The notes under the pieces are model-generated. The model was not told where the DNA came from. It saw nothing but the letters and a program-made list of their open reading frames with translations, and ran no database searches. From Pseudomonadota bacterium (GTDB lineage Bacteria; Desulfobacterota; Anaeroferrophillalia; Anaeroferrophillales; Tharpellaceae): 40,145 nt of DNA. The position numbers and the translations under genes were made by a program. Of the stretch, positions 29,701 to 37,354 are shown piece by piece (position 1 is the stretch's first letter; every line of letters starts with the position of its first letter). The stretch spans positions 1 through 40,145 of the forward strand of contig DAOWHJ010000154.1 in NCBI GenBank assembly GCA_030641485.1, written 5' to 3'.

Positions 29701-30603
29701 CTACTGCTTGCGCAGCACGATGCCCTTATGACACTTCATGCACTCACCGGTTTCATGGCAAACATTACAGCTCCGGAAGTTACGGTGGGCCGCTTCAGCA
29801 TGTCCGTTTTCACGCTGGTATGACATCCAGTCGCCGCGCTTGTGCGAGACCGGTTTCTGGTGTTTGTGGCAATCGGTGCAGTAGCCAGCAACATGACATG
29901 TAGCACAAACCCGGCGATCATGAGTGGCTTCAACCCCATGGCCTGAGGTCTTCCAGCCAAAGTTGTGGTCTTTTGGTTTCTCGGTCTGATGACATTTTTC
30001 GCAGAAAGCCTGGCGGTTGGAATGACAGCAGTAACAGGAGTCGGTAAGTTTGCTGGCAAAGCCATGCTTTGCATCCCAATCCTGGCTATGGTTTACCGGT
30101 GCTTTCTCAGCCCGGAGTTCTGTGTGGCAAGCCTCACAGTCGGTTGGGCCATCTTGGCTTTTGTGGCAGTTAAGGCAAAGGGCCATAGTTGGTCCTTTGT
30201 CGAAACCACGATCTTTATTAATGGCGTAGTGACATGATTCACAGTTGAGCTCAGTATGGGCTTCGTGGCTGAAAATCAGGTCGGCAAAGCCGATCGGTTT
30301 TGCCACACTCTTGATTTCGTAATCTTTGGCAGCGCTTTCGGGGGTATGGCAGAGTAGGCAGCCAGGTCCCGGTTCGTCAACATTGAAATCATGGCACTCT
30401 TGGCAAGTATCCATGGTTGCCGCTGTTCGGTTGCCGTCAGTATCAGTTTTGTGGCAGGTGTCACAACTGGCTTCCTGCTCGATGATATGGAAGCGGTGAC
30501 TAAACTTAAGACCCACTGATGATTTACAGGCTCCGAGAATCAGAGCTCCGAAAACTAAAGCCGCAAGTCCTATCCAGAGTAATCTTCTTTTTTGCTTGCA
30601 CAT
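29701..30603 (-). CDS. Dodecaheme c-type cytochrome, predicted lipoprotein
   Basis: Twelve CXXCH motifs counted in 300 aa; lipobox-like GALILGACKSS after an N-terminal hydrophobic segment. Confidence 0.92.
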   Translation of the reverse strand: MCKQKRRLLWIGLAALVFGALILGACKSSVGLKFSHRFHIIEQEASCDTCHKTDTDGNRTAATMDTCQECHDFNVDEPGPGCLLCHTPESAAKDYEIKSVAKPIGFADLIFSHEAHTELNCESCHYAINKDRGFDKGPTMALCLNCHKSQDGPTDCEACHTELRAEKAPVNHSQDWDAKHGFASKLTDSCYCCHSNRQAFCEKCHQTEKPKDHNFGWKTSGHGVEATHDRRVCATCHVAGYCTDCHKHQKPVSHKRGDWMSYQRENGHAEAAHRNFRSCNVCHETGECMKCHKGIVLRKQ

Positions 30604-30669
30604 AAAAATGTCCGTTTTTATAGTAAGGTTGTTTTGATTGCTTTAAAACTAAAAGCCGATTGATTTTCG

Positions 30670-32067
30670 TTAGAAATCAAGGTCTAGAGTTACTGTTAGT
30701 GAATTGATGTGATCAACCCCGAGCTCATCTTCATAGAAGTCATCCTGAGCGTATTCGTAAGCCAGTTCTACCCGTGAATAGGCACAAATTTTGTAGGCGA
30801 CTGCAGCCCGGTAGCTCGTTGACGCTTCGTTTTCAAGCAGGCTGTTAACATCTTCACTTTTATGGTAGTAGCCTAAAGAAATCTCTAATGTCTGAAAGAG
30901 TTCCTGCTCAAGGTCGGCAAACCAGGAGGTCGATTCGCCTTCGTAGAATTTATCACGCTTTTCCCACCAATGGCTGTATCCAGCACTAAAGTGCGAACCA
31001 TGGATACCGAAACCCTCATGGAGGTCAAATCCAGCAGTAATTCGGTGGAAGTCAGTATTGTAAATGTTTTCATCGTCACTGTGTGAGAGGTTGCGGTTGC
31101 AGTAACGGCCAAAAACGGTGAGTCCGTGAACGAAGGGGATGGGCTGACTTACGCGGACATCGAATTGTAGGTAGCTCTCTTCCTGCATCAGGTAGAGACG
31201 GTTCATTTCTGAGCTTAAAGCTTCATCAAGAGTATAGCTGAAGTCGAAAAGAAAATCGGCCTCGGAAGCGATGTCGTAACGTCGATAGATGGAAAAATCA
31301 AGGACCGTTCCGGTTGCCGCAATCGTGGTTTCAACCCCACCGTCAATAAATCGAGTATGGTCATTAATGAAGGCGACCCGGCTGCGTAATTTCCAAGAAT
31401 CTGAAGGCTGCCAGTAGAGGGCAGTTTCCCAAGAGGTCTCTTCAAAAATTACCGCATTTAGATCAATTGCAAGGCCAGGTAAAGGGCGAATTCGTAAGTT
31501 GGCACCACCAATTCCGCTCGGCCCAAGGTCATCGTAATGTTGGGTGATGAGCCCGCCGAAGGCCTCAATCTCAAGCCCTAAAAGTTGCGGTAGGTCGTAG
31601 CGGGCCCAGAGTCCGTCAAATTGGATGTTTTCAGCCCCATAAGCATACTGGCGACCGGCTCTTACTGTGAGTGCGTCAGTAAAGAGGCCACTCTTTTCTA
31701 GGTAAGCGTAATAACATTCAAAATCCTGCCGATGGCTGCCACGGCTATCGGTGTAATCCTGAAAAATCGAGCCCGAGCGAGTGCCATCAAGATCTTTGGC
31801 GTAGGTCACCATAGTCGAGAAGCTTAAGCCCTTGTCCTGCCAAATAACGTCAGCAGAGAGGGTCTCGAAAAAATCTTGGTCACTATTTTCATCTGTAACC
31901 ATATAGTCTGCCGGACTGTCTGACCACTGCAGTCTATACTCTGTGGTGCTGCGTAACGAAGCCTCCGCACCGCCTAATTCCAGAGCTGAAACGGGGGGTG
32001 TCAACAGGCAACATCCGATTATCAGTCCGGCTACAATCCTAAGTTGCCGCCATTGTAATCCAGCCAT
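30670..32067 (-). CDS. Predicted outer-membrane beta-barrel protein (porin component of a porin-cytochrome conduit)
   Basis: Signal peptide, alternating amphipathic strands rich in aromatic residues, terminal strand SLTVTLDLDF ending in Phe; adjacent to multiheme cytochromes. Confidence 0.8.
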   Translation of the reverse strand: MAGLQWRQLRIVAGLIIGCCLLTPPVSALELGGAEASLRSTTEYRLQWSDSPADYMVTDENSDQDFFETLSADVIWQDKGLSFSTMVTYAKDLDGTRSGSIFQDYTDSRGSHRQDFECYYAYLEKSGLFTDALTVRAGRQYAYGAENIQFDGLWARYDLPQLLGLEIEAFGGLITQHYDDLGPSGIGGANLRIRPLPGLAIDLNAVIFEETSWETALYWQPSDSWKLRSRVAFINDHTRFIDGGVETTIAATGTVLDFSIYRRYDIASEADFLFDFSYTLDEALSSEMNRLYLMQEESYLQFDVRVSQPIPFVHGLTVFGRYCNRNLSHSDDENIYNTDFHRITAGFDLHEGFGIHGSHFSAGYSHWWEKRDKFYEGESTSWFADLEQELFQTLEISLGYYHKSEDVNSLLENEASTSYRAAVAYKICAYSRVELAYEYAQDDFYEDELGVDHINSLTVTLDLDF

Positions 32068-32167
32068 CTAAATAGTCCTTTTTGTTTTTGGTTTGCCAAG
32101 CACCAGTTTGGAGGTTGGCACTTGAATTCTCTTACGTTGACCACATTAGAGTTTGCTCATTGTCATT

Positions 32168-32205
32168 TGACTCATTAACATACATTAACCCAGTGAATGA
32201 GTCAA
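32168..32205 (-). promoter_or_regulatory. Candidate promoter of porin-cytochrome operon overlapped by a 9-bp inverted repeat
   Basis: Minus strand TTGACT - 17 nt - TATGTT. TGACTCATT (32168-32176) and AATGAGTCA (32196-32204) are perfect inverted repeats. Confidence 0.55.
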
Positions 32206-32264
32206 GCAAAAAAATGCACAAACATAAATTTTACGGAGCTCCTATCGCGAACAAAATTATCTCC

Positions 32265-32305
32265 ATGATACGAACCATAGGGCACCCTATAGAATGAGGT
32301 ATCAT
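32265..32305. promoter_or_regulatory. Nested palindrome upstream of the porin-cytochrome promoter
   Basis: ATGATAC...GTATCAT (7-bp arms) enclosing ATAGGG-CA-CCCTAT (6-bp arms). Confidence 0.45.
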
Positions 32306-32613
32306 TTTATAAGGCTGTGTAATTGTTAATTCTTTATACAAAATACAAAGCATGATTAAGATTTAATTGCTAAATTGTTTGTAAGGTCTTCATGGTTGTC
32401 TGGTGGAGATTAAACTCGTTTAGCCGGAGGTCAATTATGTGCGTCTTTTGACCCAAATCGGTGGGTCGTTTAGTTTGTGTTGGTGGCTTGCTGTGGGCTC
32501 AAAAGGTATGTTTGGGAACCAATTGAAGGGGTTGCAAGTTTACTGAAAGTCTTAAGTTTGATGCCTTCGTAAAAAAAATTACCGGATGGCTAGGTAAAAA
32601 TTTCGATACACAT

Positions 32614-32683
32614 GCTGTGGTGGTTTTTCAGGTGCGAGAGACTATACATGTAATATGTCGAGTGCATGAAAAACCACCACAGC
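32614..32683. repeat. 17-bp perfect inverted repeat with 36-nt loop
   Basis: GCTGTGGTGGTTTTTCA (32614-32630) / TGAAAAACCACCACAGC (32667-32683). Confidence 0.8.
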
Positions 32684-32684
32684 T

Positions 32685-32736
32685 GGCACCCCAAAGGCAC
32701 TTCCCATGGGCGTAGATCGGACTTTTTTAGCCATCA
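32685..32736. repeat. Dispersed intergenic repeat, copy related to 33611-33670
   Basis: GGCACCCCAAAGGCACTTCCCATGGGCGTAGATCGGACTTTTTTAGCCATCA closely resembles GCACCCCAAGGGCACTTCCTCTGGGCGTAA...CGGACTTATTTACTTAGTCATCA. Confidence 0.65.
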
Positions 32737-32755
32737 GGTTTGCGTAGGGCACAAA

Positions 32756-32788
32756 AAAGGGCACCTGCGATATTTGCAGATGCCCTTT
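32756..32788 (-). terminator. Rho-independent terminator of the minus-strand AAA/Hsp70 module
   Basis: AAAGGGCACCTGC / GCAGATGCCCTTT (one mismatch), with a T-tract on the minus strand (TTTTTTGTG). Confidence 0.7.
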
Positions 32789-32832
32789 GTCAAGTAAACA
32801 TACTTAAAATGTCAGTTGGCTTGATTTTGGTC

Positions 32833-33231
32833 TCAGTTTTGACCAACTGCCAAAGGAATTATGATTGCAGGAGCATCACTAACCTGTTTTTCAAGCTCAT
32901 GTTGGAGTTGTGGTGCCGCCTCAGCATTGTCGGCCAGCTTCTTTTTACGGAAGTGGTCAACAGAACAAAGCACAATTGAGAGAATCACAAATCCACCCCA
33001 CATTACAATCAGGGGGAAGACCAAGATGTTGAGGGCTGGAATAAAGGCTGCCGGAATCGCCATTATTCCAAAAAACTTACCCATCACCAGACAAACAGCT
33101 CCAATCTTGGTGAGTACCGAAATTTGTTGGATAAGCTCCAGGAAATCTGCTGCGTCTGTGTCTGCAGTGTGTTGACTGTAGTTACGGCTGTAAGTTCTAG
33201 CCTGGCTGGGACTCATTCTCTTCTCCGTCAC
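32833..33231 (-). CDS. Small predicted membrane protein of unknown function
   Basis: 132 aa with two hydrophobic segments (IGAVCLVMGKFFGIMAIPAAFIPALNILVFPLIVMWGGFVILSIVL). Confidence 0.6.
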   Translation of the reverse strand: MTEKRMSPSQARTYSRNYSQHTADTDAADFLELIQQISVLTKIGAVCLVMGKFFGIMAIPAAFIPALNILVFPLIVMWGGFVILSIVLCSVDHFRKKKLADNAEAAPQLQHELEKQVSDAPAIIIPLAVGQN

Positions 33232-33375
33232 GCATGTGAATTATGGTGCTTAAGTGCGAACAGCTAATCGTCAAAAAAATATAAGCTATCTTCATAAAAC
33301 TAACCGATGGTGTGTTGATTGTCAAGTTTTTTTGCTCTGAACAAAAAAGATCCAATTTCGATCTTGTGAAATTTG

Positions 33376-33573
33376 TCAAGAACCAGGGAGTTTTTCTTCC
33401 TGTTTGAGCTCATTAGCTAGGTAGTATTCACTAGTTAAAGTACGCTCTACAATTTCATTGCCAAGCAGGCGTTCGAGGGCTTTAGTTGCCTCTTTGCATT
33501 TACCTCCTTCAAACCCAGCTAGATCAAGGTCAACCGTACCATCTGCACCAATTGTAATGTTGATTTTTTCCAT
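33376..33573 (-). CDS. DUF2997 family protein
   Basis: MEKINITIGADGTVDLDLAGFEGGKCKEATKALERLLGNEIVERTLTSEYY matches my recollection of the DUF2997 pattern. Confidence 0.75.
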   Translation of the reverse strand: MEKINITIGADGTVDLDLAGFEGGKCKEATKALERLLGNEIVERTLTSEYYLANELKQEEKLPGS

Positions 33574-33610
33574 TCTAATTTCACCCTCTAAATTTATTGT
33601 TGATGGATTC

Positions 33611-33670
33611 GCACCCCAAGGGCACTTCCTCTGGGCGTAAAAAGTACCGGACTTATTTACTTAGTCATCA
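33611..33670. repeat. Dispersed intergenic repeat, second copy
   Basis: Similar to 32685-32736; ends in TTTACTTAGTCATCA, related to the 39451 arm TTTTTACTTAGCCA. Confidence 0.6.
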
Positions 33671-33679
33671 TTAGTTAGG

Positions 33680-34057
33680 TTAGGACTCCCGACTCAAAGT
33701 CATGCTTATAGTGCCCGCTTCATTTTCTTCGTTGGTTAGGAGGAAGCCCTGTTGAGCTAAAGTGTCCTTAACCACGTTGTAGGCATAGCGTTGATTTAAG
33801 GTGTCCATGAAAGTAGTTTGGTCAACGTCCTGAATCGAGTCCCAGTCAGCGACGACATCGTAGGTTTCTCCGTTAAAACGGAAACCGATGTCACAACCAC
33901 TTTTTGTCGGGATAATGAGGTCAGCTTTCTCTTTTTTCCAGAGCCAGCCCTTGGCTTTGAGTTTTCCCTCCTGATATTCTAGTTCCATGTCGCTGATCGC
34001 CTTTTTTAAAAAAACTTTGTCAGCAATTTTACTTTTAATCTTGGTGAAGTGTGACAT
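33680..34057 (-). CDS. DUF1257 / Ycf35-like protein
   Basis: MSHFTKIKSKIADKVFLKKAISDMELEYQEG...DIGFRFNGETYDVVADWD...LNQRYAYNVVKDTLAQQGF matches the DUF1257 pattern. Confidence 0.8.
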   Translation of the reverse strand: MSHFTKIKSKIADKVFLKKAISDMELEYQEGKLKAKGWLWKKEKADLIIPTKSGCDIGFRFNGETYDVVADWDSIQDVDQTTFMDTLNQRYAYNVVKDTLAQQGFLLTNEENEAGTISMTLSRES

Positions 34058-34127
34058 GACATCTCTCCGAATTATTAATGTTAGTCAAACTGTGGGGTTA
34101 TACCTGATATGGAATCAGGCCAACCAG

Positions 34128-35645
34128 CTACGACTCGCTGTTTGCTTTTCGGGTTCTTTGCGCGGCCCAGGCTTTGAGCCCATCAATTTTTTCGCTCATT
34201 AAGCGTGAAATTGGGATGATTTCACTGACACTGGCAAGAACATCAGCTTCAGTAAATTCACGCTGATTGTCGTCAAATGCGTTAAACATTGCGTCATAGA
34301 TAATCTGCTCAATTTCAGCACCACTATAGTCGGTGGTCGCATCTGCAAGTTTTGTGAGGTCAAACTGGCGGATTACAGGGCGCACCTTTTCAAGCAGGAC
34401 CTTGAAAATTGCTTGGCGCTCTGAATTTGAGGGGAGATCGACAAAGAAAATTTCGTCAAATCGACCTTTACGCATCAACTCTGGAGGGAGTTGGGCAACG
34501 TCATTGCCGGTTGCAATAATAAAGACTGGTTTAGTTTTTTCCTGCATCCAAGTCAAAAAAGTTCCTAAAATACGAGCTGAAGTGCCACCATCACCGGCTG
34601 AGCCGGAACTGCCCGCAAAAGCTTTTTCAAGTTCATCGATCCAAAGAATGCAGGGGGAGATAGTTTCAGCCAGATTAATCGCCTGGCGTAGGTTCTGTTC
34701 AGATTCACCGAGGAGGCTGCCAAAGACCTTACCTAAGTCCATTCTTAGAAGAGGTAATTTCCAGAGCCCGGCAGTGGCCTTGGCAGCCAAGCTTTTACCA
34801 GTACCCTGGATGCCAATAATCAAAATCCCTTTCGGTGACGGAAGGCCGTAATCTTTGGCTTTGTGCGTGAAGACCTGGCTGCGTTTGCGCAGCCACCCTT
34901 TAAGATTTTCAAGTCCGCCAATGTCATTTAGGCTTTCCTGAACCGGAAAGAATTCTAGGATTTCACCTTTTCTGATGATGCCTCGCTTTTCCAGGAGAAT
35001 AATTTCAATTGCGCGCTCATCAATAGACCCATGGGTTATGATGATCTTGGAAAATAGATTCTTGATGTTAACCATCGACAGGCCCATGGTCGATTCGATA
35101 ATTTTCTCTTTTAGTTGAGGCGTGGGTGGTTTTCCTTGGGCCGCACTTACGACAATACTGTCAAGTTCTTTCTCGATCTCGGAGTAGCCCGGAAGTTCAA
35201 GTTCAAGTTGGCAAATGTCTTCGCGTAATTCAATGGGTAAGGTTGGGGTCGGGGTGGTCAGGACAATTGTTTTTTTTGTGAACTGAAGATCATGGTTGAG
35301 GTTCCTGAGGGATCTTAAAATGATACTTTCGCGAAAATGGAGATGAAAATCACGGAGAATAAAGAGAGCGTTACCTTTAAATTTCTTGATCTCCTGCAGA
35401 CAGGTGATAGGGTCAGCCCGGTCGCGATTTTTGATTCCGCCGAGGTCACCTTTGAGCGGGCTGAAACCATCACCCAAGTCCCAGACGATGATATTTTTGT
35501 CTTTGAAAAGTGGAGATTCACTCAGCATTGAGTGGAAGCGAGCCTCTTCATAAGTGATTATGTTTATCAGTGAATGGTTGCTGCGAATGGTTGTGTTAAG
35601 GCGCTCAAGAAAGTCCATATCATCCTCTATCAATAAGCTATCCAC
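34128..35645 (-). CDS. AAA family ATPase, Ycf46-like
   Basis: GILIIGIQGTGKSLAAKATAGLWKLPLLRMDLGKVFGSLLGESEQNLR (Walker A), CILWIDELEKAF (Walker B), RKGRFDEIFFVDLP. Confidence 0.9.
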   Translation of the reverse strand: MDSLLIEDDMDFLERLNTTIRSNHSLINIITYEEARFHSMLSESPLFKDKNIIVWDLGDGFSPLKGDLGGIKNRDRADPITCLQEIKKFKGNALFILRDFHLHFRESIILRSLRNLNHDLQFTKKTIVLTTPTPTLPIELREDICQLELELPGYSEIEKELDSIVVSAAQGKPPTPQLKEKIIESTMGLSMVNIKNLFSKIIITHGSIDERAIEIILLEKRGIIRKGEILEFFPVQESLNDIGGLENLKGWLRKRSQVFTHKAKDYGLPSPKGILIIGIQGTGKSLAAKATAGLWKLPLLRMDLGKVFGSLLGESEQNLRQAINLAETISPCILWIDELEKAFAGSSGSAGDGGTSARILGTFLTWMQEKTKPVFIIATGNDVAQLPPELMRKGRFDEIFFVDLPSNSERQAIFKVLLEKVRPVIRQFDLTKLADATTDYSGAEIEQIIYDAMFNAFDDNQREFTEADVLASVSEIIPISRLMSEKIDGLKAWAAQRTRKANSES

Positions 35646-35823
35646 ATAAATTAAAAGACATTGCCTTGATTTGATCAGCTAAATTTTGGTTGCCAGTCAA
35701 ATTTAAGAGTAGTTCTTCATGGTTTTGTTCCAGGCCCCAGGCGCAGATCTCGCCGTCATCACTGATTCTGATATGGATTTTGGGACTAACATCAGAGGGC
35801 GTCTGCTCAGGATCTTTCTTCAT
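35638..35823 (-). CDS. Small 61-aa protein of unknown function
   Basis: Translationally coupled on both sides: 4-nt overlap with the upstream Hsp70-like gene and 8-nt overlap with the downstream AAA gene. Confidence 0.65.
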   Translation of the reverse strand: MKKDPEQTPSDVSPKIHIRISDDGEICAWGLEQNHEELLLNLTGNQNLADQIKAMSFNLCG

Positions 35824-37337
35824 TCCATACGCACCGATTTTTTACGTTTCCAGATAGTTTGATTGCGGCGTAAATCTTTTACCGTAATCAGGAGGTCACG
35901 GTTTAGACTTACATCAAAGGTGATTTCCAGGCGTTGTTCATTGTCCAGAGCCGGCGGATCTAAGGGGATGATCTCCGGTCGAGCCTGGTTGATGAATGAT
36001 TGTTGCTCATCGCCTAAATTCTCCTCCATCTGGATACGTCCGGCATCATCAATGACAATTTCTCGGTCGCTGCTACTTTCAGGGCGGTCCATCCGGATGA
36101 TGTCAAGTTCAACTTCAAGCTGACCAACAAAAAAGCCATTCGCAACAATACTCGTAATGCCATTTTGTGTCGGGTATGGTGTCCCTTTGGGGACAATTAT
36201 GTCATAGCGGTAGCCATCGCCCTTGGCGGTGCGACTCCGAATTGCATAGTTGGCTTTAATCGTGGCCTGACGCCCGCCCTTTTGCAGGTACTTTAAGGCC
36301 CCAATCGGGATAGCATCGTGGGTTCTGTGGCTTAAAAGTTTAGGTCCGAAAAAGTCTCTCATGATATCCTGGTAGTAAGGGGTTGGTAGACTCAAACCAC
36401 ACCCCAGTACATATGCGACGTTATCAAAGGTGACACCAAAACCTGAAGCCAGGTCAAAGAGGTCGCGCAGGAGCATCCGCAGCTCTTCGCCGTAACCCTT
36501 TTGATCGAGCAACTCATGGAGATCGTTGCGAGTTAAGGAGAGCTCAATGCCGTCGATCGTTTCACGGTAGTTAGGGTTGACGTTGAGTTTGCCCCTTATT
36601 TCCCGGGCTTTTTTCATGCTGAGCGGAAGTTTGTCGGCAAGAGAGTCGTGGATTACCTTGTCAATATCTACGCCACCGTAGTTTTTGTGCATACTGCAGA
36701 TGATCACACTTTGGAGCCTCGGCTCACGGTTGCTTTCGACAATCTTAATCAAGTAAAAATCGATAGTCGTGTAGCCGAACATGAGATAGACTAAATGCTG
36801 GTCAATTTGGCTGGCGAGATCGTATGCTAAGAGCGCGCAGACGGCTTCATCCACAATCTTGTAATTAATTAAACCGATCCTTAAGCAGAACTCCTCAATA
36901 GTAGAGGCAAAAATCTGGAAATTTAAGGGTTCAACAATGAAGACTATCATTGCCACCTGATCTTTACCGTAGAGCTCGTGGATACGGTCGATAATATTTA
37001 TCAAAAGATCGGCTGCCGCCTGAAAAGTGCTGATTTCCTGGTCCCCAATAATTCTGGGCAGGTACTGCTCCTTACCAATGTACTGTTTCATGTATCTGAA
37101 AGTTGCCGGAGAGCGGAATTTTTTGTGAGCAAAGACCTCTTGGCCGCAATAAATACGGTCCTCATAGCAGATCATCGCCGGGACCAAGTGGATCTTCTCC
37201 CGCCCTTTTGGGGTTTTGATTTCGACTGTAGTCGAAATGTCACCTAAATGAACGGATTCGATCACACCGCTTTTTTCATCCTGGCTGTAGATCTGCAGGT
37301 TGACGTTGTTGAAAAATATTGAGACAGTTTTGGCCAT
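35820..37337 (-). CDS. Hsp70/DnaK-like actin-fold ATPase (divergent)
   Basis: LVPAMICYEDRIYCGQEVFAHK, YKIVDEAVCALLAYDLA, HKNYGGVDIDKVIHDSL and LSLTRNDLHELL, an Hsp70 NBD-like arrangement, then a substrate-domain-like ITVKDLRR. Confidence 0.78.
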   Translation of the reverse strand: MAKTVSIFFNNVNLQIYSQDEKSGVIESVHLGDISTTVEIKTPKGREKIHLVPAMICYEDRIYCGQEVFAHKKFRSPATFRYMKQYIGKEQYLPRIIGDQEISTFQAAADLLINIIDRIHELYGKDQVAMIVFIVEPLNFQIFASTIEEFCLRIGLINYKIVDEAVCALLAYDLASQIDQHLVYLMFGYTTIDFYLIKIVESNREPRLQSVIICSMHKNYGGVDIDKVIHDSLADKLPLSMKKAREIRGKLNVNPNYRETIDGIELSLTRNDLHELLDQKGYGEELRMLLRDLFDLASGFGVTFDNVAYVLGCGLSLPTPYYQDIMRDFFGPKLLSHRTHDAIPIGALKYLQKGGRQATIKANYAIRSRTAKGDGYRYDIIVPKGTPYPTQNGITSIVANGFFVGQLEVELDIIRMDRPESSSDREIVIDDAGRIQMEENLGDEQQSFINQARPEIIPLDPPALDNEQRLEITFDVSLNRDLLITVKDLRRNQTIWKRKKSVRME

Positions 37338-37354
37338 TGATAGCTCTGGTTTTG

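Noticed and set aside
34333-34851. 172-aa plus-strand ORF
   Set aside because: Antisense shadow of the AAA ATPase gene with low-complexity Ser/Arg-rich translation.
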